Below, one piece after another: positions 47,101 to 60,400 of a stretch of DNA of 64,000 nt (the stretch's first letter is position 1; every line of letters begins with the position of its first letter). The notes under the pieces are model-generated. The model saw nothing but the letters and a program-made list of their open reading frames with translations, searched no databases and was not told the DNA's origin. The stretch comes from Rotaria sp. Silwood1. Lineage: Eukaryota; Rotifera; Eurotatoria; Philodinida; Philodinidae. The stretch is from assembly GCA_905250075.1 (NCBI GenBank), contig CAJNOP010000003.1, forward strand, positions 1,004,395 through 1,068,394, in the 5' to 3' direction. Both the position numbers and the translations under genes were made by a program.

Positions 47101-48858
47101 TTGTAAGAAAAGAGTATTTGCTTGAAAACGATTTGCTGTTGTTGCATTTGAATTTATAGTTGGACCATTAACAGCACCAAATTTTGAAATAGGTATAGTT
47201 GGTAAATGACGTACCTGAAGACGCTGAGGTGGATGAAAATCATGCAATGGTTGACGAACTAGATAAATGATGAAAAATTTAAAAAAAACACAAGACTTCA
47301 AAACCAGTTGTTCAAATTTAATATTAAGTTTATATGACAGGTACTTGAAATCTAAGTTTATGAATGTTTTTTTTTCTTTTATCTGACAGGTTATTTCTTT
47401 CTATGTGAAACTAGATTTTTTTTATTGTTAGCTTATAAACTGAAACTTAATCAAAACACAGTCATGTACCTGTTATGTCAGAGGTTTTAAAATGATGTTT
47501 TAAACATATTTTTCTATTAATTTAACTTACCGGACCATACAAGGGATTGATACACGTTGAAATTAAATACTTTAGGTGTTAAGAACATATTGATAGTAGA
47601 CTTATTTAAAATGATGGTAATAGTCAAATTCAAAAGTGATATTTATTTTTTTTTTGACTTTACCTTCTACTAAAAATATTCTCTTTTCTTTATTTGATCT
47701 AGTCGAGATTTTTTTCTCACTTTCTCTCTTCAGTTGTTTTTCATTATAATTTCGATGGTCACAAGAAAAAGAATATTGATTCGTATGGTATCGTTGGCAT
47801 TTATTAGTAATAACAACTCTCAAACCAAATACTTGCTTCTACACTCTACTGTGACTTATTATAAAAGAGTAATTCACCAGACAGACAAGTATTTCGTTTT
47901 TGTATATTGATCCTTTTTTCTATAGATAAATATAAACATAAGATTTAACAAAAAAGAAACAGAATGAAAACAAGAAGAAATAAAATCGATTTGCATGATT
48001 ATTGAGCCTGCAATTGATAAATTTCTAATGTCAATTCTCGTCTTTTTCTGTTTCTGTCGATTTCTTTTTTTTTTTCTGCATATACATGCTGATTTTATAA
48101 TGCATCATCATAATAGTAATTAAAAATGTCAGTAGATGAAGAAAAAAAAAAAATAAGAAGAGAACTTAGACATGCATCAATACGAAAAGAAATCCTTACG
48201 ATATGTCTAAAGAATATTTTAATAGGAATAATGATGATCTTAGACGACAAAGAAATCAACGAAGAGAAACACTTATTTTAAAATAAAGATCGATAAATGA
48301 GAAGCAAATTTCATCCAAAGAAGTTTAAAAAAAGTTATAGCATAATATGTCCTTGAAAAAAAAACACGAAAATAACACTTGAACTCGTAGAAAAAAAATA
48401 TATATTTATAGCAATGACTTACGTTGTTCAATGTTAAATGTTACACGTGGTAGAGCAATAGATGTATACTCTAATTTTTGAAATGGTTCAAATGAAGCAC
48501 AAACATATGAAGCACCATCTTTAATAATATTAACATCTGTAATTTCTGAGCCTTTGTTTGGTGTAAATAAACGTCTTACACCATAAGGCAGATCAATAGC
48601 AGTTGATAACTCTTGTAATAATTGTCCAAGATTTGAATAATTTTGTGGTCTTATAGCATATTGTTTACCAGCAAAGTAACGATCACCATTACGAAATAAA
48701 GTTATTTTACGTGGTGTTGTTCGTGGTGAAATATCATTTTTAAATTTTGGTAATGTACGACGAGTATTCTTTTGATAATTTTGTTGTCGCTGTTGTTGTG
48801 AAAGTCCAGGCATAGTACTACGTGGCCATTGAGTTTGTGTTGAAAGAACATCCGTCAT
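44171..48858 (-). CDS. DCLK: Doublecortin-domain protein kinase (DCLK-like)
   Basis: DCLK kinases bind microtubules through doublecortin domains and carry a CaMK-type Ser/Thr kinase. Inferred exons include 48858-48423, 47258-46858, 46564-46501, 46439-46038 and 45854-45409 (583 codons in one frame), then five kinase exons to TGA 44171-44173. Doublecortin domain 1 shows KITLFRNGDRYFAGKQYAI, LPYGVRRLFTP and GASYVCAS; domain 2 shows RQITIVKQGN, TITILLNRRTVQTYEQLLSD and IKRLFNLKGKQV. A Ser/Pro/Thr-rich and then basic linker (ERERQRLREEDERRKK) leads to the kinase: YELGKKMGDGNFAVV, YAIKII, VHRDLKPENLL, LTDFGLA, CGTPTYVAPE and WATGIILYILLCGYPPF. All core catalytic residues are present, so an active enzyme is expected. 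Confidence 0.93.
48127..48285 (+). pseudogene. Possible coding fragment inside a DCLK intron (antisense)
   Basis: A plus-strand stretch within the first DCLK intron starts with ATG and reads MSVDEEKKKIRRELRHASIR, then seems to continue in another frame as KEYFNRNNDDLRRQRNQRR before a stop. The charged, Arg-rich composition in two successive frames suggests a short coding relic with one frameshift. The family is not recognised, and it could be chance. Confidence 0.25.
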
Positions 48859-51800
48859 TTGCTAACAAAATGATCAAGAAATAAAAAAGAGAGTATGAAA
48901 TAGTGAAGACCTAGGAATGAGCACCACCGGGTTTGTTGATCAGTTTAAAAAAATACGAATTTTTTTTGACATACAAACACGCAAAAAAGATCATGTTATC
49001 GAGAACAAAATCAGCAAAAATAAAATTAGTCAATTTTTCATGTTGTTGTCATGACAATACCATCAAGTCTGGTTGACTGTAGAGAGTTAATTGAAAAACA
49101 GGTTTAATGGTGATCTCTAACGACATCTTTGGCTTTCTTTTCTATTACTAGAAAAATATTAAATCTATTCAAAAAATTATATTAAATAACTATTTGATAT
49201 TCAAATATGTTTGAATTTGCTGTGACAAATTTTCACTTTACTGAAGAATTCAAGGTTGGCTGACTTGACGCAGTCAATATTGGGAAGGTGTCGCAATTTT
49301 TCAGGAAGATGTAAAGAGTTTTTTTTCTAAAAGAGTGCACGAAAAAAATTTCAGTTCCTTTGAAAAAAATTAAAAGTTTTCTTGGCTAGAGGATGTCACA
49401 CACTGAACTGTCCAGTCAAGTTATCTCTTAAAGGATCTGTAAGTTGCTTTAAACTTGACGTGTTGAACTAAAATTTATAAAAGCAAATTCTTAATTATTT
49501 GTGATATCTTTTATATTATCAAAAAAAGTCTGTTTGTAGTTCTGAATTTTATTATAATGAACTTTCTTCTGACGAAATCAACTTTTTTGTTTTTTTGTTA
49601 GTCAATCTCGTAAAACCGAGACAACATTTCATGACATGCAAAAATGAGAATTAGGCAAAATTAAACAGTGTTTTTAAAAGATTTGACAGATGTTTAAAAA
49701 TTGAAAACGATGAAAATAAACAACTCATTTTATATTAAAATATATTCAACTTTAATTGAAATCTAGTTTGACTTAGTAAGCTTTTTGAAGCTTATGCCTT
49801 GCGAGTACCATATTTTTGTGTCTTCGAATTTAACTTGGTTCATTGATGACATATAAAAGATAAATACATTATGTAGTTCAATTTTGTTGAGTTATTCTCT
49901 AAACAAAAGAAAATGATGGATGTTTTATTTCCTATATATATATATATATACCCTGTCATAGAATACGAACTGTCTTGTCACAAGATTTGATACTCCAAGA
50001 ATTTATTCACTTGTTCATAATAATACTTTTGAAAAATCATCTTTCGGTGTCAACGCAAAAGAAGTCATTAATGCATACATTATAATATGAATAAGTGAAC
50101 ATGAATATTCTGTGTAGTGGAAAACAAAAGGCAAATACGTGCTATGTTTGTTTAATCTAAGTGAATATTACAACTTAGTTTGAAATAAAAGACAATTATT
50201 TCGTAGTTTTTTGTGCCTTATTATATATATAAATTCAGTCTAAGTTTAATTTAACCTAGACGATACACATGACAATAATTCTTCAAAAATTAATTCAACT
50301 AGCTAATTTTTTTCCCCACAAATCCTCAAGTTCTAGTTCAACCATGTGGTTTGTAAAAAGAAATAAACTCTGTAAATTGTTCATGTTTGCTAAATAAAAA
50401 CAACCACGAATTCAAAACAATGGATAATTATATAACCAGTCATTTTAGTTATTAATTTCGAGTCAGTGAAGCATTTCAAGTCTTAAAACATTGGAAAATA
50501 GAATATTTATTCTACATTATTCTATTTAGTTAATCACAGATAAGCACTTAACATATAAGTCATCTTTTTCTAGAATTCTTGTAAATTATCACCATCAAAA
50601 TTCAGTGTTTTATCCAACATGAAGGTCAAAAGATTCCAAAAATATGATTGATCCCGTACGGAGTTTGATTATTGAACCACGTACTATGCATGTGTACTCC
50701 CAAAAATAGTTTTTTGCTCTTTCAGAGTTTTAAATCATACCTCCAGGTGAGAAGGACTAGATTAAACAATAGTGAAATTTCAGCTATAATTATACGTTCT
50801 ATCTCTTGTCATAATTCTGGATGTTTCAATTACAAATAGATGTATTTAAAATTTGGAGTATTTCTCTATGGCTGTTTTTTTTTTTCATTTTTACCATTAA
50901 TTTTCTTGGCGAAAAATAAAGAAAAGTCATGTAGAAAGGTTAATATTCGAAGATTAAGTCGTAATAAATCATCAATTTTCCAGTAGCTTGAAGGACGCAA
51001 AAGCCTGATTCATTGTATTATTCCTCTTTTACTATAGTTGTAAACAAACAGAAAATCAAGATTACGTCAGTTGAATTTGAACATCATCAAATCAATCTCT
51101 GATGTTTCCTGCTAATACATATTCGTGTAATCAGTCATCAACTTTTCACATTGACTAACGACATAGACAACTTTCAATCATTGATAGATCGAAAGATATC
51201 ATCACTTTTTTAGATTTCCTTTAAACTGTCTTCTACAACGATTTCGTGATTGACACAATATGAATTGGGTATCTTCTTGTTTCATCGAAGGGTGTGAATA
51301 TAAGTATTAAATTTCTCTATTCCCATACATACTCAGATTGAAGAACTTGCACCACCGACGTGATGTAAATATTAGCACTTCCAATTCAAACTTACATGTA
51401 GGGGTTGATGTATTTGAGAAAGATTATACGTTCGAATTGGCTACGACAATACAACTTGATAACAATATGATGTACAAGTCTTCACTAAATAAAAATATTT
51501 ATTTTTCAGAATCAACGAATTCTTGATTTAATAAAACTATATAAAACAAGTTGTTTATCATTAGATGAATCTTTTAATAAGATTAGTAAAAAAATATTAC
51601 ATAAATATTTTGTTGCTATTGTCTTGTGAACTGCTGAATTATGTTCTCATTTCTATTATAACAATAGCTTTCTCTAATGCAAAGTTGTATTTATTTTTTT
51701 CCATAGAAAATATCGATTAAACGAAAGCAAATCTTACTTAATAAACTTTTCGAATTCAAATTTTTTGTAATAGTTAAAACATTCTTCTTTGTTATATAGT

Positions 51801-52824
51801 TCAAAATCAAAGAAGAAACAGAAAAAAAAAAGATCAAACATTTTGATTCATGTAATTGAAAGGTATGTCGTCTTTTATGGTTGACAGCCTTTACCTGACT
51901 AATTCTTTTTCCCTCCTTTTTCGACACATGCGTATATTAACTAAAAGAACAAACAGTATACGATGGTACCGCATTTATAATTACACTTATTCGGATCAAC
52001 GGCAAATGATTGACAGAACAAACATAGCATGAAAACTAAATCAATATATTCTTTGTTTTCTATTTTATCATCAAAATGAATTAAACTCATTTTGATATGT
52101 GTTGTATGCCCAATGGCAAATCAGTTATTCGAACGTCAAATTCAAGTAGTACTCTAGAAAAATGTGATCGACCTCCTGATGATTTTAACGACTAACAAAA
52201 AAAAATGACAAATTCTTTTTGCCTATTAACTATACACGTGTTCACTTTAAAATCTATAGTGTTAAGAAAATGAAAAACAGATCAACTATTTAGATCATAT
52301 TCTTATCATTTAAAAAATAAAACTGTTGATCACACTTTTAACATACTTTTTATCTAGTTTGCTTCTATGCAAAGCAAAATATGGCAGAATAAAAAAAGAA
52401 CATTCTAGTGAACTATGGAAAATAAAAACAAAAAAAAAAGAGAGTAAAATTACTAGTTTCTTTGAACGTATACACATGTTAATATCTATTATACATCCAA
52501 TTTCATTTGACAACTTTATTTCTCCGCCTTTATTTTAACAATTGTTGTTTGAGAAAAAACACAAAAAAAAAAAGGTGAGCAAGTGCGACGCACATGAACG
52601 GCATCGTGCTGTGTGAATATAATTATATGCATGAATGATCTATCGATCGTAGAATCCTGCTGTGCAACAATTATAAACAATACCATTGGATATATGTTTT
52701 CCTCAATAACCAATGAAGAATTTTTCCGAAAAAAAAAAATTTGTGACCTATGGGAAATTATTAATAGAGAAACGAATTATAAGAATGCATATCATTTTTT
52801 TTTCTTCAACGAATAGATTCTTAA
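48859..52824. other. Intergenic, about 4 kb
   Basis: This lies between the divergent DCLK and bHLH genes and should contain both promoters. It carries a TA microsatellite (about 49934-49952) and copy 2 of a diverged dispersed repeat (49960-50230). No gene or RNA was recognised. Long spacers upstream of neural bHLH genes often hold enhancers; none can be identified here. Confidence 0.5.
49960..50230 (+). repeat. Diverged dispersed repeat, copy 2
   Basis: This is the same-orientation relative of 3740-4010, sharing the TACGTGCTATGTTTG block and ordered flanking blocks. The two are 46 kb apart in otherwise unrelated surroundings, which suggests an old interspersed element. Confidence 0.4.
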
Positions 52825-53334
52825 ATGAATTCCTCAATCGATGATAAAATTATCTATCAAAATTCGATGATAGATAACAATTCTTCAATATCTTCTAATA
52901 TTATTCCACCAACTAAATCACGTCGTGGTCGTAAACGTGTTACAGATCCCATTTTAGCTACAGAATTAAAACATCATCGTCGTTCACGTGCTAATGATCG
53001 TGAGCGTACACGAATGCGTTTACTCAATGAAGCACTTGAACATTTACGTACATTATTACCAATTGATACATCATCTTATTATACTTCAAATGATTCATCA
53101 AATCATGTTCCTATTGCTGAAGATAAATTAACAAAAATTGAAACACTTCGAACGGCTTCTGCATATATTCGTTTATTAACTGATTTACTTGAAGGTGATA
53201 GTAAAACTTCATCAACAACAAATCTATATTCATACAATATGTCTAATCAACAACAGCAACAGCAACAAGTATATCAACATTCGTCTTATTTTTCCTATGC
53301 ACCATCTTATTCCTATTATCATTCGTATTGTTAA
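52825..53334 (+). CDS. Neurogenin/atonal-type bHLH transcription factor
   Basis: A single exon encodes 169 residues. The basic region and helix 1 (RRSRANDRERTRMRLLNEAL) and helix 2 (KLTKIETLRTASAYIRLLTD) fit the atonal superfamily, nearest to the neurogenin/NeuroD branch, where KLTKIETLR is diagnostic. Such factors bind E-boxes as dimers and drive neural differentiation. A basic stretch before the domain (KSRRGRKR) may be a nuclear signal. The loop carries about 15 extra residues (SYYTSNDSSNHV) compared with usual neurogenins. The C-terminus has a Gln run and is Tyr/Ser-rich. A single-exon structure is usual for neurogenins. Its stop lies 48 bp from that of the deacylase gene. Confidence 0.88.
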   Translation: MNSSIDDKIIYQNSMIDNNSSISSNIIPPTKSRRGRKRVTDPILATELKHHRRSRANDRERTRMRLLNEALEHLRTLLPIDTSSYYTSNDSSNHVPIAEDKLTKIETLRTASAYIRLLTDLLEGDSKTSSTTNLYSYNMSNQQQQQQQVYQHSSYFSYAPSYSYYHSYC

Positions 53335-53382
53335 ATTTGTTTATATAAAAATAATAAACTTCATTTTTCATTTTTTTTTGTC

Positions 53383-54054
53383 CTATTTTGAAATATCACA
53401 AATAAAATAATTTTTTTCTCCCAATACTCTTAAATAATCGTTAAATGGTATTGAACATGATATTGTTCTTAAACCTATATTAAAATTAATACAATCATTT
53501 CGATTTTGATCAATATTTTCTGATAATGTTGTTATATGTGCTAAATCATTTGGCCATTCAGAATCATTTGTGGAAAATAATTTTACTTGTGGATTAAATG
53601 GTAATGGTGGTGGATGAGATGTTGATTGAGACATTTTTTCATCGATTAATGTTTTGACATATTGGGGAAATAAAGCACCAAATGGTGGAACAGCACCTGG
53701 GATACAACCAGTTACTTTTCGTACTTCATCTTCAGTAGCCATACGTAATTTTGATGATGGTATACCAAGAGCAGAAGCTATTTTTTTATTATCACATGAT
53801 AAATGAGCTGGAAGAACAATTAATGAAAATTGATCAGTATTTTTTTGACAAATAAGCATTGCTTTAGCTCCACTATGTAAAGGAACTTGTCGTTGATTAG
53901 AAGCTTCAATACTTGTACGTACAGGTGGATGACGAATAAGTAGAATAGAAATAGGATCATCTTTAAATGACATTATATGACGCATGATATTTTGAAATGT
54001 GCTTGCATTTTCTTCTATAGATTCATTCTCTGATGATGTGATAACAGAAGCCAT
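53383..54054 (-). CDS. YbaK/INS-type aminoacyl-tRNA deacylase
   Basis: A single exon of 223 residues runs from ATG 54054 to TAG 53383-53385. The core matches the YbaK / ProRS-associated editing fold: HSGAKAMLI with its conserved Lys, FSLIVLPAHLSCDNKKIASA, LGIPSSKLRMATEDEV and TGCIPGAVPPFG. Members hydrolyse mischarged tRNAs such as Ala- or Cys-tRNA(Pro), in the cytosol or organelles. Here the domain stands alone, with an N-terminal extension of about 70 residues and a C-terminal extension of about 60 of unknown role. Whether it is an ordinary eukaryotic ProX-type gene or was acquired by transfer cannot be decided here; intron absence is only a weak hint of the latter. Confidence 0.82.
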   Translation of the reverse strand: MASVITSSENESIEENASTFQNIMRHIMSFKDDPISILLIRHPPVRTSIEASNQRQVPLHSGAKAMLICQKNTDQFSLIVLPAHLSCDNKKIASALGIPSSKLRMATEDEVRKVTGCIPGAVPPFGALFPQYVKTLIDEKMSQSTSHPPPLPFNPQVKLFSTNDSEWPNDLAHITTLSENIDQNRNDCINFNIGLRTISCSIPFNDYLRVLGEKNYFICDISK

Positions 54055-54487
54055 CTCTGAAAAGAAGAAATTTTGAATTGTTCTGTGTTGTCTTAGTTTT
54101 CAAACGTATACAAGTTTAATGTTCATATCTTATTTCACATCGTAGATTTTTATTTTTTTCTGTTTTAATATATTATGAAAAAATTGTCACAATTCAACCG
54201 AAAACGAAAAAGTAAACGAACATAATAATTCATAGCAAAGAGAATAGAATGGAATACATAATGAAATAGAAAACAAAAAACTGTAATGAGAGAAACACGT
54301 GCATTTTTATTAGATTTATCATGTGCAAAAACAAACACAAAAAACAATATCAAAGATCCAAATGACTACTACTGTTTTTTTTTTCGTCTTTCTCACAAAA
54401 CATTTTTTTTTATTAAAAAATATCTGCCAAATATTCGGTGAGTAATTATATAGATGGGTATATGTATATACAGATAATTAAGAAAGT
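54055..54487. other. Short intergenic between DIP2 and the deacylase gene
   Basis: Here 433 bp separates DIP2 (stop 54488) from the deacylase start in the same orientation. It would hold the DIP2 polyadenylation signals and the deacylase promoter. Only A/T-rich sequence is seen. Confidence 0.5.
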
Positions 54488-57400
54488 CTACATATTATAA
54501 GCAACAAAGATAGGATCAAGTTGATCCGATACAAAACCATCACGTAAGTGCATACGTTGTTTTTCACCACGTGAATTGACCGGTACAACACCCGGATCAA
54601 CAATGACAAGAACGCCCACAATCACATAATGTTCTTCAAGAATTGCACTTGTTATAAGTGGTACAAGATCAAGTGAATGTTGTTCAAGACCATCATATTC
54701 AACAACAACTACAAGCAAATTTGTCCAAGTAAAACAAGCACTAATTGTAAAAAAAAAAAAAAAAGAAAGATGAATTTTTGTTTTATTTGAAAAAATTAAG
54801 AAATATACCATTCACAAATACGTTTATGTGTACGCATAACTGTATTTTCAATATCAATTGGATGATAACGCATACCACGAATAAGAAGTGTTTCTTCAAG
54901 AGAACCGACTATATAAACAGCATCGTGATTTTCTAAAAATAAATATATTTATTTCGTTTATTAACATTCGAATTTTGTAAAATTCTTGTTGAAATAAAGA
55001 TATGACGAACCGATTCGATTATATACTTAAATAATAAAATTAATTTTAGATTAGGCTTGAGCAAAATGTATTAAGTTCGCAGTCAGAATTTTAAAAGATT
55101 TTTCAGACTTACAATAGAAGTCAACCAACTAATGCATTGCTTTTAAATCGAGACTATGCGCATCATACAGAGCCAAATGAACTATGAATGAAGTTCATAT
55201 CTTTAGCATATTACTGCGGAGATATTGCAATTTTACAGTATTTAAGTACAAAGACAGGTCTTAAAGAGTCTAGTTTGTTGTGAAAGTTTCAGATATTTTC
55301 TATGTTCTTATTCAGAAATAAGAACATGAATCGACCGGCATATATACGCGATGTGAAACATACATCAGATTTTAGGATAGAAACAATGAAAAGATCTGAA
55401 ACTTTCACCAAAAACAATTCTTGTGAAGGTCCATGTCTATGCAAGTTTAATTATGGATCTACATGATGCATATAGTCCTGACTTAAAAGCGATTAATCAA
55501 TTAGAAAACTTCCTTCATTAAATACGCTCATGCAGTCTTTTGTTTCGTTTGGTTTTGGTTAGATGTTTTTTGAAAATCAAAGCAAGCATTTTTTATTATT
55601 ATCATCCTATTTAAACTTCATAAAACCATAAACACATGATCAAAGATTTATACACGATAAATTTATTTTCTTTAAAAAACCCTCGATCCTAACATAAAAT
55701 GCTTTAATAAATACACTATGTCTAATTCTTGTATTCTAACTGATGACATGACTTACTTCCATCTGCAGCAATTGAATCTGTTCGACGAACAAAACCTAAA
55801 TATCCTGTTCTAGCATATAATTGTCGTGTATCACCCGTCGCCAAATGTGAATAAAATTGATCTGAATTATGATTAGATCCATGATGTTGGTGATTATCAC
55901 CATAACTAATTATCTGACAACCAAGTGAATTATGACCACTTTGAACCCATAACTAAATAATTGCATTTAATATATACAAAAATAAAAAATAGAAAATACT
56001 TACTTCACCTAAATGTGCATCTGCACATTGACCTTTACTTTCTGGATTAGCAATAACAACTTTAACACCCGGTAAAAGCTATAGAAAAAAAAATTTAATT
56101 TGTTTGTTTTTTTTTCTCTCTATTAATAAAAATTCAATAAACTTACTTTTCCTGATTCTAATAAACATAAACTATGTGGACTACCTTTTTCGACTAGAGT
56201 TACACGATCATTTCTTAATGCTCGTTGATCAACATATACAGGTGCTGGATCAGGATCACTTGCTCCTCGTAAACAAATTGCAATATTTACTCGACAACCA
56301 AATGTTGTACTAACAGTTCGAGGATTAAGACCTAATGTTTGAAATAATTTAATAAATGAATTTAATAATTGTAAACGAGGTCGTTCTTCAGCTACAACTG
56401 CACATGTTCGAACACATGATAATGATAAACCACGATTCTAGAAAGAATAAATATTTATTTAAAAAAAAAGAAATAATATTAAAACTTAAATTATTTAAAC
56501 AAACTTTAAGATCAACAATGGATGTACTCAACCCTTTTGTACTAAGTTCCATCACCGAGTAGGAGCAAAAAGTATCACGAACTAGAAATATAAATAATTA
56601 AAATTAAATAGAAAAGATTTGTTGTTTTTGTTTACTTTTATAATGACTAATTGTATTCATCCATACTGATGGATTCAGTTCAAGTTCAGCTGGATCAATA
56701 AGAATTGAGTGATGACCAGCATAAACACTATAAAATAATAAAAGAGTGAATTTATTTATTTCTTCCTATGTCATTATAACGAAAAGAGAGAAGGAAGCGA
56801 CCCTCTGATAGTACTTCTAAACAAGGTTAAAGCTCATGTTTAAGTGGAACTTAACTATCTTGAGGATATGAGCCTCTGAAGCTACATCATTAATTTTTAT
56901 GCGCAGTACTTATGTGAACAACACTCAAACTTCTTTGTCAAGTCGTTCTTCTGAACGATCTATTACTTAGTTTCCGGAAGTATCAAATGATGTTCGGATA
57001 ATGGACTACTTAAGTATATATACGTTATAGATAGAATAATAGCATATAAAACATCTCAACTGACTAGAAAAGTAATTGTCCTACAGAATGAAGTCTCACT
57101 CTTATTCTCTTAAATTGATGGAATTCAGCGAAATATAATGAAACTTAGTTCAGTAATACATCGTTTTATTCCTTTCTCAAACTCCTAAAGATGCTCTTTT
57201 CAACGCTTCGAATGATCATTCTAAATTTGAAAACTATAGTTTCATTTGATAAAATCATGATGTAAAATATAAGAGAATTTTTCAAATTTATAGCTTTCAT
57301 TCTTAATTCATAGTAAAACATCATTAATAAAAAAATAATTTAAACTAACCTGATTATACACCAAAGTGCTAGGCCAAGTCCATTATATGGATCCAAACAA

Positions 57401-60400
57401 AGAACAATTTCTCTACTTGGATACAATTCACAAGATAATTTAATTGAACGACATAAATTAGCTACAGCACCATACGATAACTAATAAAATTTAATTTTTA
57501 GAAAAAACTATACAAAGAAAAAAAAAATTCAACATACTTTAACAGCAGTTAATGAACCTGTTGTTGAAATACTAAAATCCAAATAACAAAGTGATTGAGC
57601 TTGTGTTGGTATTGATTTTTTTGGAAGTATTTGATTTTTCTTTTGTTTAGGTAAATCATCTGTATCAATTATCAATGGCCATAATTTTGGATCAAGTAAT
57701 GATGCAGCTTCCTAGAAAAAAAAAAGAAATTTTCTATTTCTAATACAAAAAAAAAACAATATCACCAATTATCTACATACTTTACATCGAAGTAATTTTG
57801 CAATCGAACTATTTGTTAAAATAACTTTTGCTTTACTTAATTCAACCATCATTTTAACAGTTGATAATGTATTAAGAAGATTTTGTGCATGTGGTGGTCG
57901 AATAGCTACTGGTACAACATCTAGTGCAAACAAAATGAAACTTTTTTTTTCTTTGATTTTCAAAAATTTTATTTTTTCTTACCAATATATAAACAAGCAT
58001 AAAAAGCTGAAACAAGATCAACACATGGTGGATATAATAAAGCAATATGATCAGATGATTTCATTTCAATACGTTCAAGAATTGTTAATGCAATACGTTC
58101 ACAACGTTTATGCACTGCTGAACATGTTACACTGGCTGATTCTTGTCCCTAAAAATTCAATTGAAAAAATTAATTTGTGATTTATATGAAAATTCTTTAC
58201 AAACTTTTGCATTAATAACTGAATAAAGTACATGATCTGACATTGTTATTGAACGCCATCGAAGAATATCATCAATATATTGAAGCTTGAAAATGATAAA
58301 ATATTCAGAAAATAATTCATGATTAATATTATCTTTTTAATGATTTACTTTTTTTCCTTGATCAGATGTATCTTGATCATCAGTAAAAATCATATCCGTA
58401 CCTTTAGCTTCAGCTAAACGCATCCCTTGAATAATTGTACCTGCTAAAATAGCACCAGGACCAACTTCTCGTTCAGGATGATGTTCACGCGGTTTAGGTA
58501 AGTTAAGTATACATGAATGTGGACACATAAGTACTCTAGAAAATAAATTAATTCTTTTTAAGATATATATTTTTCTAAAAATTAACGTACGAGCATGGAT
58601 GTAAATTTCCTTCAAGTAAACGTCGACGGGTTTCTTGAACATGAATTGTACCTGAATGGGTCTATTAGAAAAAAAATAAAATTAATCAATATCTAACATG
58701 AAATCTATTTCAATTACTTTAGGTAATGTATTTGCTGGACATAAAGCAAGACAATAAATTCCAACTTGATGTATAGAATCAATAGCTTGTAATACACGAC
58801 TCATCCATTGAAAACATTCATCTTCACCAATATCTGGTCGTTGTTCAGCAACAATAATTATTCTTTCATCACGTAAAACCCGGATTGAAAAAATAACAAC
58901 ACGTGCACGATAAACAACTTTCATTGGTTCAACAGCTAAAGCTGTTGCTATTAAATCATCACTATTATGTTTACGTCCAGCAACTTGCATTAAACCTTCA
59001 CGACTACCAGTTACAAACAGAAGACCACCCTAGAAAAATAAAAGTTAAACGTTTCATATCAATAACTATTTGAATAGAGGTCAACTATAATCGAGGGCAA
59101 GAAAAACAAAATTCACCGTAAGCTAGGTCTCAATTGGTGTTTTCGAATTTTCTATCTGTCCAAAATCACTACGAACCTGTAAAAGTTTGACAGAACGTAG
59201 GAAATTATGGGTGGGGTGGAGGAGCCTCCGAGTCGAAGATCTCGCTCTAATCATAGTTCGAATCAAATCAGCAAAAGAACTAATCTGTCAGAAAAATTTT
59301 TGTTCTGTTTTGAAAAGAGTTTTCAGTTGCACAACAAAGTTCTTTTTTATCTGAACAGAATCGTCCAAGAATGTTTTCAATATATCCAAACTGAAAGTAT
59401 GCTTGTCGATCTTTATCCTGGAAAATGTTTCCTTTAGTCTATTGTCATAAATATTCAATTTAACATACCGGTCCAAGAAATCCAAGTAAACCCGATCGAA
59501 CAAATTCTTGTGTACCAATTGGTCTTTCATCTGAACCTAATGGTATTACTTTAAATATATTTGTTGATAAACCTGGTAATGCCCAATAACCATTTGGTGT
59601 TGCTTTTGATGATATAACAACTTCACCAATTTCATCTGTTTGACAAAGTAATGGTGGTCCATCAATTTTAACAATACCAATAATAGCACCAGGCAATACG
59701 TGACCAACATCTTGTATAGTTAATGATGTTAAACTATTATCTTGATCAACACGTACAACACCATAACTTAATGCATGCATTGAAAGTATCCCACGACCTG
59801 ATTGATGTATTGATGATGATGAATGATATTGCCTACGTATTGATAATGTCAATGTTTCAGATGAATATGAACAAGGACAACAACAATCAGAACGAAGACC
59901 ACGTGACATAAATGTTGATAAAAATGTATCAACAGCTGTTAATGACCATGGATTTGAGCCATCACTTATTATTAACAAACGTAATGATGATAAATTTATA
60001 GTTGATGATATATTATTCATTTCACGTAATGATAATACAGCCCAATGCATATCCCGTGAACGTACAATAGCTGTTGTTATATGATATTTTGTTATTGATA
60101 ATAACCATGATGATGGTTGAGATTTAAGTATTGATGTTGGAATAAATATAACTTGCATACCAGATAATATATTTGCATGTATTGTATGCCATAAACCAAT
60201 TTGACGTTTAAAATCTACACAACATAAACATATATCTGTTGATGAATATTTACATGCATTAACAAGTGTTTGTGTATGTACAAATAATTGTTCATAATTT
60301 ATTGTAACACCAACAATACTGCCATCTTTAACAGATGTATATTCAATATATGCTGGTGTTGTTTCACACAATGAACGTGATATATCATTAATAGTCCAAT

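Noticed and set aside
53383-54054. Deacylase frame as the last exon of DIP2
   Set aside because: DIP2 ends completely at 54488 with its characteristic VAYNM terminus, and the downstream frame has its own Met and an unrelated YbaK-type domain.
59200-59290. tRNA-like segment with a TTCGAATC box
   Set aside because: The TTCGAATC motif is present, but no acceptor stem, anticodon arm or D arm can be folded around it.
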